Origin: Blastobasis lacticolella
Taxonomy: Eukaryota; Arthropoda; Insecta; Lepidoptera; Blastobasidae
Assembly: GCA_905147135.1 (NCBI GenBank)
Contig: LR990055.1
Location: forward strand, 248,001-312,000
Direction: 5' to 3'
Length of the DNA stretch: 64,000 nt
Shown: positions 32,457 through 42,354 of the stretch, piece by piece
Position numbering within the stretch: position 1 is the stretch's first letter
How the letters are laid out: every line of letters begins with the position of its first letter
Position numbers and translations under genes: made by a program
The notes under the pieces: model-generated
Seen by the model: the letters and a program-made list of their open reading frames with translations, nothing else
What the model was told of the DNA's origin: nothing
Database searches by the model: none

Positions 32457-32617
32457 GCAAGATTTCCAGGAATATTTTTGGCATGAAGATGTGTAATAAT
32501 GCGGGCGTGAAACTATTTAAATATGACCCGTATTTTGGCGAGAATACAATATAATGTAGTTACAAACTCTCTTCGAATGGTGCAACTTTATACTGCTCGT
32601 TATTCTGTTCTGTTCTA

Positions 32618-32726
32618 TAGTAAAAACGTTGAGGTAAACAAAATATAGAGTCGGTATCGGAGCTGAGGAGGCGATGGGCATATGCTCGATAGAGCTAGTA
32701 CCAGGTACCTCGGTACTCGGTATGTT
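32618..32726 (+). repeat. Local duplication, unit 2 (109 bp)
   Basis: Second copy of 32348-32456, from TAGTAAAAACGTTGAGG to CTCGGTACTCGGTATGTT, in the same orientation. The 161 bases between the copies are not duplicated. It may be two copies of a short dispersed element or a local event. Confidence 0.85.
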
Positions 32727-32794
32727 AAAATATGTTTCTTTTATAGTTCGGTAACGAGCCGGTTCGGCTCCGCGCGGATGTTTTCTTTTTTTTT

Positions 32795-32890
32795 AACCCC
32801 TGACGAAAAAAGAGGGGTGTTATAAGTTTGAAGTGAGTATCGGTGGCTTTGGGTATCTGTGTGTCTGTCTGTGGATACACACAACAGGAA
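32795..32890 (+). repeat. Dispersed repeat family K, copy 1
   Basis: AACCCCTGACGAAAAAAGAG, GGGTGTTATAAGTTTGAAG, then GTATCTGTGTGTCTGTCTGT. The ACCCCT and AGGGGT ends of the first block can pair. A reversed copy with the same words is at 55025-55150. From recall this word set is common in lepidopteran genomes; its class is uncertain. Confidence 0.55.
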
Positions 32891-32908
32891 ACGCTGTTGG
32901 AGAATAAA

Positions 32909-33215
32909 ATATTCGCTTCTAAGAGATTAGTCGCCTCTAAGACAAGTCGTCGTTAGACTAATGTCTTCTCATTCGTCGACTCATTAGTCGTATCTAAGAC
33001 ATTAGTCTTCTTTAAGATATTAGTATCCTCTAATAAATTAGTCACTTTTAATGCATTAGTCGCCTCTAACACATTGGTTTATTATAAGACATTAGTCGCC
33101 TCTAAGACATTAGTCTCCTATAAGGCATTAGTTGCCTTTAAGACATTAGTCGCCACTTCGACACGAAGAGGTGTCTTCTCAAAGATATTAGTCGCTTCTA
33201 AGACATCAGTTGCCG
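32909..33215 (+). repeat. Diverged 18-bp minisatellite
   Basis: Units of the form ACATTAGTCGCCTCTAAG repeat in register about 16 times with substitutions; for example 33095-33165 has nearly intact units. A CTTCG-ACA-CGAAG hairpin at about 33154-33166 interrupts it. No open frame spans it, so it is a non-coding tandem array. Confidence 0.85.
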
Positions 33216-33219
33216 CGTA

Positions 33220-34640
33220 TGATCCCCGTAAATGGGAGGGGTTAGTGCTGTGACAGACAACACAGGCTATTCGTAGAACAAAGTATATTTAACCTGGTGG
33301 TATTTACCTAGTGGAACATAAATAAGGTCAAATATACAATTCGATAATGTCACCCGATGTGACAGCTGAGTTGGGTTCGCAATCGCGAATCGTGGGACAA
33401 GAATGCTTGAAATTATCATAGGACCGTCTGATATCTACCGTCAAACCTTAAATGTTTTATAAAAAATATTATAATTACACTCTTTTTATTCTATCGATTT
33501 ATAATTAATGTCAGTAAAATGACAAATAAATTTATAGTTTTGAGTAAGTACTAGTGGTAATAACTCAAAGGGTAATATAACTATACCAAGAGTATAGCTG
33601 ACAGTTTTCTTTGACCAACCAATCACGTAGTAGTAGAAACCATAATTCAATTACTAAACACTCAAACCAATGAAAAAATGGGAAAACAAAGTTAGTATCA
33701 AAACCGAGCCTCCTTAATATCTTTTCAAACGCAAAACCTAATGAACCAGGGGAGCTCAGAGAATTTAGGTATTAGTTACATTGATAAAACATTATCACTC
33801 CTGTATTTTATTTTAACCTACAACTTTAATTAAAGTGATATCTAAAAAGAACAATAGCTGTAACAAATGAACGTGTCAGAGGCACAAATGCCGATCATAT
33901 ATGCATGTTACCAAAATGCGTGGTCGCTACGAAACTAATTTAGATAACCATAAGGGAGTTGGCTAATAATCAAAATGGGCTTCACATTACGCATGCGATA
34001 TAATTAAGCTCCCAAATAGTATGTGAAATGGGACATTGTACGTAATTACAGCTATAAATTCCGCTGTACAAACAATATCAAACAATTCAAAAATAAAACA
34101 AACTGCATTCATATCCACATTTGTACTGCACGGCTTGTTAATCGCCGGGAACACACGTATCATAAAACCTCATAAAAGTCAAGCTCAAATCCTGCACACC
34201 GCGTACACCGAGCGCGCCGAGTACACCACGTGCGCCGCGCCGAGTACACCACACTGCGTCTGAGCATAATCTGTGAATAATAGCGGCGATAAACGTTCAC
34301 GCGTATTCCACTTTTCATCCGAGGGCGAGGCAACGAAATGCGAAAACCAAACCATTTCTACTATCCCGCCGCTTTCGCAGCAAAACGAACAATCGGATTT
34401 TAAAAGTTCACAGCAATAAAGCCGTGCGGGGTTGAAATCAATTTTAATATCGGCTGTGCATGTTGGGGGGAGCGGTGCGGGCGCGGGGCACATTTCCGCC
34501 ATTCGGATGGAAATGGCTATTCATTTCGGCGTCTATATCGTTAGCCGGACGAAATTCGTTACGAATTCGACTTGTTACCTCTCGGCGTGGTGTAAGTTGA
34601 AGGGATTGGGTGGGAATACGTTTTCGTGCAGTTAACTTTC
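33220..34640. other. Non-coding, nothing firm
   Basis: AT-rich to 34150. At 34200-34258 GAGTACACCACGTGCGCCGC-type words repeat 2-3 times, making overlapping chance frames. No gene or mobile element was recognised. Confidence 0.4.
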
Positions 34641-34644
34641 ATAC

Positions 34645-34762
34645 TCTTCATCATAACAGCCGAAAGACACCTATTGCTGGATATGAGCCTCACAGAGACC
34701 TAGCTGCCGCTCCTATTCCTGCCGCAACTACGATCTTCACCAGGTCGTCAGTCCTCCTTATG
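34645..34762 (-). mobile_element. RTE-type LINE 3' end, reversed and decayed
   Basis: On the minus strand it reads GGACTGACGACCTGGTGAAG, ATCGTAGTTGCGGCAGGAAT, GGTCTCTGTGAGGCTCATAT, CCAGCAATAGGTGTCTTTCG and GCTGTTATGATGA. This is the end of the RTE copy at 19360-19484 (ACCGACGACCTGGTAAGG ... CCCAGCAGTGGGCGTCTT ... GATATGATGA). Confidence 0.75.
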
Positions 34763-34769
34763 GGAGACA

Positions 34770-36545
34770 TACTCACGCTGAGTCTTCTGATTTTGAGTGT
34801 CACTCGAAATATTTCATGTCAAGTGAGTCATTATGTTATTATTCCATAAGGAGGCATACGGTCAGATGGACTACCTGATGCGGCGCCAAGCGACGACCGT
34901 CATCCAAAATATCAACTGCCTAAGAGGAGCGCATGCGTTTTGAAGAACCACAAGTTATAGTGCAAAGAAAATACTTCGGGATAGAGTTCATCACTTGGAA
35001 CGTACACGGTAAAAAGATTCGTGATGCCCATACGATAGTTGAAGGTCAAGCATCTACACTATGTAAATGAAATCTATGCCATCGTCGGAGGGTGTGATGA
35101 AACTTAACCGCATGGGTAGAATTGTAAATCTATAATCGAAGAACATCTCACTTGCAGCCGTCGCCGCCCATACCTTGGCCCGGACCCCGCCCCGGCCGGT
35201 ACAAATGGACATAAATTATGCCTGTTCATTAGATACGTAGCAAAAAGTGGCCCGCGCCCTTTGACGGTGTAATGTAATTGGGAACTAACTGCTGCTCGCT
35301 TGTTAGGGTTGGAAATTGCATCTGCAACTGGCTGGAGTAGCTTAGAGAAGGAATAATGTTGAAAATACCCAACATAAAACGCTGCTACCCAGTTTCTGGC
35401 CTACGGATATCCCAGTTGATCAAAGGCACCCATCAGTCAAAAGGGTTCCTACATTCTACTTTACCCTACTGGGCACCACCGACGTATAAATCTCGCTCGG
35501 ACTTTTTTAAGAAAGGCTGTAACAATAGTTTTAGTGTCAAAAATAGCACCAGAGACATATTTCAGCTGGATTTATGTAAGTTTGAGCATTTACACTGCAC
35601 TTTATAAGCACTTTGCACGGCATACACAAGTGAGACAGTGACTAATGGTAAGGAATGGCGCGAGAAGAATCTCTTCCTTGAAAAAATGACAAGGCAGACT
35701 CGCCGTTAATCTTTTCGGGGTTGAATAAGGGTGTTTTTTGCGCGACACAGTTGCTCTTTCTGTGCAATAACGAGATTGACACCGAAAATGGGGAACGCAA
35801 GGCTGTGTTCGCGCCATAATGCCCGTGATGCCGCCATATTGTAGTGTGTAATAACGCCGTATTACAGAGCGGCTAACTAATTTACAAATTGCCGGCGGTT
35901 TGTATGGTGGCGCTTTTTCTAAGGGATTGTGGGTGTCTTGCTTGTACATTTGACCGCTATCTTGATAATAAGCAACGATGAGGCCGAGTATGCAACATGA
36001 GGATGGAAAATAAATGGAGGGCAAGGATGTGTGGAGGATGAGGATGGCTGGAGGATGTGCTACGTTCTGCAAAGCAATGTCTTAATCTTGTTGTACAATT
36101 TGCAGCCATATTAGTAGGCGCGGGTATTTTGTATAATTATTTAAATCATATTATTCGTTAAAATTTTATGTACTTAAGTAGAAGGATTTATAATAATTTT
36201 CATATTGTTTTCATAAAATAGAGAGTATAGTGAAAATTTTATTAAAAGTGCATTGTACTCATCTGCCGTTACTAGTAATTATAAACGAAGTTAAGCTTGA
36301 CTAAATGGTTCTTTAACAAATAAGTTCTACATACAATTTGGAAAAATATGACCCTTTGAAGTATTGCAACAATCGCTCTGACCACATACTAATTAGTTCT
36401 GACCGAGAGGTCAACGACCACTGTTGCCAATCTATTTGGCACCTACTGTAATGTATCTAAATGTCTAAGTATAAGAAATTATTATGTGAATAAACACTTA
36501 ATGTCTATCTGTAGTGTAATCTACTAAGAATATGGCTTCATTATG
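34770..36545. other. Non-coding, no supported gene
   Basis: A 156-codon minus frame (35602-36072) and a plus frame at 35356-35607 show no domain. 35990-36060 has repeated GAGGATG words. Nothing else was recognised. Confidence 0.4.
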
Positions 36546-36554
36546 GTATTTAAG

Positions 36555-36645
36555 TATCCTGATATGCCAGATCCTGGATCATGGTAAAGGCGTACTCCGG
36601 GCCCTCATACGCGAGAGCAGAACCGGGACATTACCGCCTAGTTGA
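36555..36645 (+). mobile_element. SINE A 3' end fragment
   Basis: CCTGATATGCCAGATCCTGG, ATCATGGTAAAGGCGTACTC, CGGGCCCTCATACGCGAGAG and AACCGGGACATTACCGCC. The TGATGA tail is not kept. Confidence 0.75.
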
Positions 36646-36649
36646 AAAT

Positions 36650-37410
36650 AAAGGTTTTCTCGTATCGTACCTATTTCCCTACTCTTGCCATATGCCCATG
36701 CATACAGCAAGAGTCCTGTAGCCCCGGATACCATCATTAAGTAAAAATCAAAACAATACAAGTGCCCCCATTAAATCCACAAAACCGATGCGTACAACCC
36801 AACCCGAGCGCAACAACGGACTTTGCGATTGAAATGAAAGCAGACATCAAAGCCTGACGCTGACCAAAAAGAAAATGAGTTGCATTGCGGGCTGAGCCTT
36901 CCCCATTGTTGTTTGATATTCAAATACGTGCGGGCGATGCGGGCTGGCCTGTGGTGCGGCGGTGACACAGACTAATAATGACAGAGGAAAAGCTGTTTAA
37001 TAGCGGGTATTCATACATTTTCTTTTGAAGAGAGGCAGGCAAACTACAATGTGCGTTACCAGGGTATCGAATCCGCTAATTTGCTAATGGATCGATCGAA
37101 TTGTAATTGCATTGCAATCGCAGCTCAATGGCAGTTTTATGCGTTTTTGGTTTACTTTGAGATAAGAGTTACACCGCTGCAAGAACTATATTGTGCAGCA
37201 AGCAATACAATTTTCACAATTTATAAGTGAATTGAAAAAAAAATTTTTCTTTATCGCCAATACTTATAAACGTGCCCAAAATTTCAAACCTGTTACAACA
37301 ATATTTTACTCAGGAACATGTTGCAAGCCCACAGAGCCAATCTTTTTGGGCAAGCCCCATCTACGAAGCCACCACTCTGTGGCGCAGTTATACCTGCCAC
37401 GGTGCCATGA
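36650..37410. other. Non-coding, nothing recognised
   Basis: No gene or repeat landmark was recognised. Confidence 0.4.
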
Positions 37411-37415
37411 GTCGC

Positions 37416-37433
37416 GCCGCCGCCGCCGCCGCC
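37416..37433 (+). repeat. (GCC)6 trinucleotide repeat
   Basis: Six perfect GCC units followed by GCGGCCG. In the overlapping frames these would read Ala or Arg runs (AAAAAA, RRRRRR), but no gene context is seen. Confidence 0.9.
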
Positions 37434-37439
37434 GCGGCC

Positions 37440-37830
37440 GGTCTCCGCAGTAATTGCGCGCCCTCTCGACGCGTGCCGTGCTTCGTAATTATTTCCTTGT
37501 TTTGCACGAATTAGCACGAGTTTGAGGTTAAATACGCAGGTCGGTGCGGGTGATGGGTGCAGCGCTGGTGCCCGTTCGTTATGTTTTGCCTTTGAGTAAA
37601 TGCTGTTTGCAGGGATGTTATCTTTTTTATGAGAGAGGCGGCAATACGGGTGTACGTGATAGCCTTGGCATTGCAAACATCCATGCTATGGTAGCTGCTA
37701 ATCATCAGACAGTACGTAGGCTTGCTTGGCACCTTAGTGTGTATATGAAGAATGCATTGGATGCAATGCGGTTACACATGTTAAACTTATAAAACCCCAA
37801 TTTAAAAAAAAAACCTTTTTTGGGTAAAAA
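37440..37830. other. Non-coding, nothing recognised
   Basis: Overlapping chance frames on both strands. No repeat landmark. Confidence 0.4.
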
Positions 37831-37834
37831 GTAG

Positions 37835-37914
37835 AGCCGAGCTATGTGAAAGGCATAGGGGGAGGTCTAAGTTCAGTAGTGGATGTCCTGCGGCTGAGTT
37901 AATGATGATGATTA
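37835..37914 (+). mobile_element. RTE-type LINE 3' tail (another subfamily)
   Basis: GAGCCGAGCTATGTGAAAGG, GGGGGAGGTCTAAGTTCAGT and AGTGGATGTCCTGCGGCTGA, then TAATGATGATGATTA. It parallels GGGGGAGGCCTATGCCCAGC / AGTGGGCGTCTTCTGGCTGA at 19435-19475 but is diverged enough to be a distinct subfamily. Confidence 0.65.
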
Positions 37915-37919
37915 TCCCT

Positions 37920-38285
37920 GATATCACACTTGCTTACCAGCATCATCTTTGTTGTATCACCTCAAAATATTTCGCTTGTAACTCAAGATTTTCCTAAGTC
38001 CTTATAGGCGGATTCTCATTATCCATTCATTACGAACACAATATACGCCGTCTTAGGTAAATCCGTGCAACCAGCGTGGTATTTCCCGGGTAAACCGACG
38101 AATTTCCCCATGAAGGCCAAACCTCTTAAGCCTCTCCCAGGTGGGATGCGTTCCGCTTTTGCGATATCTATTCAGAGTACATTTTGTGTTAGGACGCACG
38201 TGATCTTACACACCGCTGCGATAATAACGTATAAGTAGAAAAGGATGCTTGTGTTTTTGCGTTCTTCCAATATTTGTTTTTAGTA
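37920..38285. other. Non-coding, nothing recognised
   Basis: No gene or repeat landmark was recognised. Confidence 0.4.
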
Positions 38286-38294
38286 AATCAGTGT

Positions 38295-38513
38295 AGTGTC
38301 CGGCAGAGTAGAATAGCACCAACCCCTTACACTCATGGGTGTCGTACAAGGCGACTAATGTTTTCGAGGCAAAAGATCAAGAGTCTCCGTAGTCTGGAAA
38401 ATGGGCAGCAGCATTTTCCATTGATATATTTAAACACTGCGATCTTCAACCCGCCTGCCAAGCGTGGATAGGCCCTAAGTCCTGCAGTCGAATGTGACGG
38501 GCTGTGATGATGA
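38295..38513 (+). repeat. Dispersed repeat family C, copy 2
   Basis: From GTGTCCGGCAGAGTAGAATA through CACCAACCCCTTACACTCAT and GGAAAATGGGCAGCAGCATT to GACGGGCTGTGATGATGA. It shares a very high proportion of bases with the 51352-51590 copy. It abuts the RTE fragment that follows within about 16 bases. Confidence 0.85.
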
Positions 38514-38529
38514 AATCAGTGTGTATTGC

Positions 38530-38921
38530 CAGTGACAACCTCAGGAACGGAGACTTGGCCGCTCACTGTGGGCCTTTTAAGAAAACTCACTGTCACCCAA
38601 AGGGCAATGGAAAGGGCTATGCTCGAGGTCTCATAGCGCGATCGAATTAGGAATGAGGAGATCCGCAAGCGACCTAAGGTCACCGACATGGCCCGAAGGA
38701 TTGCCAAGCTTAAGTGGCAGTGGACAGGGCACATAGCTCGCAGAACAGATGGGGCAGGAAAGTTTTCGAGTGGCGACCACGTACCGGAAGACCAGTAGGT
38801 GAACCGACGATCTGATAAAGATCGCAGGTACGAGCTGGATGCGGAAGGCACATTGTGAAGATCTCGGGGGGATTCGAGGCCTGCCCAACAGTGGGCGTCT
38901 TTCGACTAATATGTTGATGAT
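38530..38921 (+). pseudogene. RTE-type LINE C-terminus, decayed copy
   Basis: GGAACGGAGACTTGGCCGCT, AAAGGGCAATGGAAAGGGCT, ATGCTCGAGGTC, GAGGAGATCCGCAAGCG, GTGGCAGTGGACAGGGCACA, GGAAGACCAGTAGGTGAACC and GCCCAACAGTGGGCGTCTTT follow the 19075-19474 coding end step by step. Several small deletions break the frame: after ACAGATG the TGGCCGA equivalent is lost, and the CGTGGGTAGGCCTCC part is shortened. Overlapping plus and minus frames here are its shadows. It ends ATGTTGATGAT. No target duplication was recognised. Confidence 0.85.
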
Positions 38922-38924
38922 TGT

Positions 38925-39065
38925 ATACAACAATTTTAAATTGTGTAAACAAGCGCAGCAGTATATAACGCACGCGGAACGCAAAATCGCAAGAACGCAT
39001 ACGATAATAGTGTGGGAGAGGCTTAAAGCCCGCAGATCTTAAGTCGACAGCGTAATAATCACCTG
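38925..39065. other. Non-coding spacer
   Basis: Nothing recognised. Confidence 0.4.
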
Positions 39066-39067
39066 TA

Positions 39068-39220
39068 CGAGGGAGCGTTGCTCAAACAATATCCTGTGGC
39101 AGTAATCCCGGACGCCTGTAGGCATGGCGTGAGGCTCGCACAATTAGTGGACAAGATACGGTGTAAGCTCTACTACTATGTAATATTACTATGTTATACA
39201 GGAAACATGTTATTATTTTA
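39068..39220 (+). repeat. Dispersed/local repeat family L, copy 1
   Basis: GAGGGAGCGTTGCTCAAACA, ATATCCTGTGGCAGTAATC, GGCGTGAGGCTCGCACAATT, AGTGG and CTATGTAATATTACTATGTT parallel 39972-40200. The two copies lie 0.9 kb apart in the same orientation. Confidence 0.7.
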
Positions 39221-39279
39221 AACCTCACTATGTAAAATAATCCTATTGGTATTTGCAAAAAACTAAAGGTCTCACGCAG

Positions 39280-39314
39280 ATTGTGGTACGATTGGAGATC
39301 TTCAAAAGTGAATG
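39280..39314 (+). repeat. 35-bp imperfect direct repeat, left copy (partner 39703-39740)
   Basis: ATTGTGGTACGATTGGAGAT, CTTCAAAAGTGAATG is nearly repeated at 39703-39740 right after the SINE A. The right copy touches the SINE; the left copy is about 20 bases away from the SINE tail. It may be an unusual target-site event or part of a larger tandem duplication with family L. Confidence 0.65.
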
Positions 39315-39334
39315 AAACTTTTTTCATCGAATGG

Positions 39335-39698
39335 TCATCATTATCATATTGGCGGTAATGTCCTAGTTATGCTCTCGCGTACAAGTTCCCAGGGCCCGCC
39401 TCGACCGTGATTCAGAATTTGGAACATCATTATAATTTTTTACTTTTATTTATTGCAATTACAGTGGAGCGACTGCCGTTTGGTGTCCGTTTCCCGCTAC
39501 CAGGGGAACCTGACCAGACTGAATCATGGTTACAGATTCAATGTGCGGGTTTCATCACGATGTTTTACTTCACCGTAAGAGCATCGGTTAGCATTCAATT
39601 AATGTACATAACTTATAAAAGAGTCATTGGTTTAGACTAGAACGCGGTATCTCTCGCTTACGAGTCGTATACCTTAACAACTTTGCCACCGACGCTCC
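39335..39698 (-). mobile_element. SINE A, nearly full length (about 364 bp)
   Basis: The plus strand gives in order TCATCATTATCATATTGGCG, CCGCCTCGACCGTGATTCAG, ACAGTGGAGCGACTGCC, CTACCAGGGGAACCTGACCA, GACTGAATCATGGTTACA, GTGCGGGTTTCATCACGATG, CTTCACCGTAAGAGCATCGG, GAGTCATTGGTTTAG, CGGTATCTCTCGCTTACGAG and TTTGCCACCGACGCTCC. Read on the minus strand this is a tRNA-like head (GTGGC, then GCGAGAGATACC), a body, and a TGATGA tail. This is the best model of the family. Confidence 0.9.
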
Positions 39699-39971
39699 TC
39701 ATATTGTGGTACGATAATGGAGATCAACAAAAGTGAATATTCCTTATTAATTAGGTAATATGACATGATATTACAACCGCTCATAGAGGTTACTTAGCAA
39801 GCGGTCCGTACGCTTGTTTGACACCTTCCTTACAAAAAAACACCTCAAATTATTTACTTGCAACTCTGCAACTATCCGATGGAACAAGTCTGTTCTAAAT
39901 TATTCATTCTCATTAATCAACTCATTAACCTTTCTCATTATAGACGCTCATCTAAACGCCATGTAAAGTAA

Positions 39972-40200
39972 TTCCCTGAGCGCTGCTCAAACAATATCCC
40001 GCGGTAGTAATCGCAAGCACAGGTTTCGCGTGAGGCTTGCTCAATTAGTAGGTGAGAGACGATGCTGAAGGAAATAGAGACCGCATTCCCACGATGGGTA
40101 CGCCAGCTGCAGCAAGCTCTTGCTATGTGAGTATAATGCTATGCTATGTGTACATGCGTTGCTATGTGTAATATGTATCACTACATATTATAAAATAAAG
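39972..40200 (+). repeat. Dispersed/local repeat family L, copy 2
   Basis: AATTCCCTGAGCGCTGCTCA, AACAATATCCCGCGGTAGTA, TTTCGCGTGAGGCTTGCTCA and ATTAGTAGGTGAGAGACGAT, then ATGCTATGTG repeated words. It is longer on the right than copy 1. Confidence 0.7.
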
Positions 40201-40330
40201 TTCCACGCCGCGGCAGTCTGTCTGTTCGCAATAAACACAAAAACTAATGAACGAATTTTCATGCGATTGTCACCAATAAGTCATTCGTGAGGATGGTTTA
40301 GGTGAGTAATAAATCGCGATAAATTTGGAT
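40200..40330 (+). mobile_element. Helitron-like fragment
   Basis: CAGTCTGTCTGTTCGCAATA, ACTAATGAACGAATTTTCAT, GCGATTGTCACCAATAA has the CTGTCTGTTCGC / ACGATTTTGATGCGGTTTTCACC layout of the element at 20278-20462. No terminal hairpin is present. Confidence 0.35.
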
Positions 40331-40394
40331 ATATCGGAATTATTTGGGATAAGAGATCTCATAGTGCACGCGATCGCACAGAGCTCTGACAACA

Positions 40395-40530
40395 CTTGAG
40401 TGGTGATCAGCACTATGCGTCCGCCAAAATGAACGCACATATTAGCAAACTTAACAAATCATCATAGAACAGTGCCTTCACTTAGCAAAAAACCTGACAA
40501 GCATTGTGAGAAACTTTACTTAGACAAGGA
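40395..40530 (+). repeat. Dispersed repeat family I, copy 2
   Basis: TGAGTGGTGATCAGCACTAT, GCGTCCGCCAAAATGAACGC, CCTTCACTTAGC, AAGCATTGTGAGAA and TTAGACAAGG match 13470-13645 in order. Confidence 0.6.
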
Positions 40531-40549
40531 TTGGTTGTGAATGCATTTG

Positions 40550-42005
40550 AAAGCCCGTCATGCTACGCACGTGGGATGCGAAATTCGTAGTCGATAACCA
40601 GATCAAAGTCACGGAAAGGAAGCTAAGCCCCGAGGCCTCTAAGGCTTTGTGTCGACCAATAGCCGTAGTTAAAAGCCGTTTGACGGCTCCATATCCATGG
40701 GCTCTTAATGCTACGCATGGCGAAAGCCCTCGATTACTATCGGGAGCGTAGTTTTAGTGTAGGAGGCTTTTACTTTATTTTATTTAACAGTTGAACGTGA
40801 AAAGAAAATACATAGGTACACGATATGACAAAGTAATAAATGGCACGAGCACGTTTTTTTTTTTAAATAGAATAAGCTTGATATTTCACAGCTAATTCAG
40901 GTGTATTAACAAAACACAGTAGAAGATCTTTCACAGACCTTGAAGATGTAAAATTGATAAATTAGATATTGTCTGTGGTAAAAATTAGATAATGTCCGCG
41001 ATAAAGCTTGTTCGTCTTCATAGAGCCGCACTTCGTTTGTAGTCTCTGTTGCAGACAAATGAGCAAATACGAAGTCGAAAGTAACCTATGTGCATTCAAT
41101 AATCAGTGTATAGACTAGAGTATCCACTTAGCCTCAAATTGCTTGTTTAAATATTTCTATAACCATAAAGACTGCTATAACCTTGAACTTTTGTCATTTC
41201 AGCCGCGAACGTCTAAGTCCTCGAATGTCTAATCAATGAATAAATTCCACGTGTGTTCAATTCCCTACATGTCCGATACCCCGTGTATTCAGTGCAAAAG
41301 TGAAGAATCCGGAAATGACGTCTATGAGGAATCGAAACGCCTTTGCTCTGCGGTCTTTGTAATCGTGTTCAATCGTTTTATTGTTAATTTGGTCGGTTTT
41401 AACAGCGAAAGTCATTCAGCTAGTGGCCCACGATTAACTTTAAAAATAGATAAAGTACGTATGCCAAAAGATGATACATCGCAGCTATTGTTGAAGCAGC
41501 CAGATTTAATATTCGCGGACAAGAATTATAAAGAAAGAGAATATTGAAGATGCGATCCATCGAAATCCCCAGCATAAGGTCAATATAATAAAAACAAATC
41601 AGCGAGAGCCTCATAGATTCCATCGGAGAAATCATATTAAAAATACTTGGGTCTTGGTACCAAGAGATTTAATATTCCACAGAGGGTTTTGGGTATTATT
41701 TCCGTCCTTTTTAATGTGAGGCTGAACCCTTTGCGGTGTAAGGCTCGGTATTGGGGCAGTATTTCTTCCAGATCAATCGATTCATATCGCTTCAGTTGGA
41801 TTTACGCAATAAGTGAATTAGATAAAAAAGCCAAGTTTATAATATCATCGTAGTAGGTATTGTATTTAGAAACCAGGAAGCACCGCTATTAGAACTGATA
41901 CGGACTGTATAGAAATACTATCTATCAATTTGTATTTTTAGGAATTAGAAAAAGTTTAATTAAACAAATAGAAAACAATTGAACTACTCCACCACAAGAG
42001 TGTGA
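40550..42005. other. Non-coding, no supported gene
   Basis: Plus frame 41236-41547 (103 codons) and minus frame 41420-41635 overlap and show no domain. They are treated as chance. AT-rich, no repeats recognised. Confidence 0.4.
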
Positions 42006-42011
42006 AACGTG

Positions 42012-42150
42012 ACGTGAAATTCGTGACATCGAATCCGAGTAATCGAAAGTTCACCACTGCGGATCACGTTATATCGAATGCACGTTACATCGAATCACCT
42101 GTAGACGAAAGTTCACCACTGCAAAGCACGTTACATTAAATGCACTCTAG
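42012..42150 (+). repeat. Short tandem array, GAAAGTTCACCACTGC units
   Basis: Two units of ~62 bp begin CGAAAGTTCACCACTGCGGA and CGAAAGTTCACCACTGCAAA. Each continues with CACGTTACATCGAATGCACG-type words. The same array, same orientation, flanks the other GC-rich MITE copy at 48928-49030. Confidence 0.75.
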
Positions 42151-42156
42151 GTACAT

Positions 42157-42354
42157 TTAAGGCCTTGCCACACACAAAGCTCGGCGCGAGCGCGGCTCGG
42201 GCGCGGCGCGATGCTGGCGCGTTGCCTAGGCAACGATCGCACCGCGCTCGCGCCGCGCTGTCGTTGCCTAGCAACTATCGCGCCGCGCTGTCGTTGCCTA
42301 GCAAATATCGCACCGCGCTCGCGCCGAGCTCACGCCACGCCGGCACCGCGCCGC
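42157..42354 (+). mobile_element. GC-rich MITE, copy 1 (right end lost)
   Basis: It starts AAGGCCTTGCCACACACAAA, GCTCGGCGCGAGCGCGG. The opposite terminus of copy 2 (48900-48914) is the reverse complement (GAGCTTTGTTTGTGTCAGGG, CCTT), so these are terminal inverted repeats. The interior repeats CGTTGCCTAGCAA and GCGCCGCGCT. The right end is interrupted at 42355 by other DNA. It codes for nothing; the frames here are GC artefacts. Confidence 0.75.

Noticed and set aside
32909..33215. CRISPR array
   Set aside because: Units are 18 bp with no spacers and gradual divergence; the genome is eukaryotic.
35602..36072. 156-codon minus-strand frame
   Set aside because: No recognisable domain; cysteine- and proline-rich without pattern; likely chance.
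41236..41547. 103-codon plus-strand frame
   Set aside because: No domain, overlaps a minus-strand frame, lies in AT-rich DNA with no exon signals.
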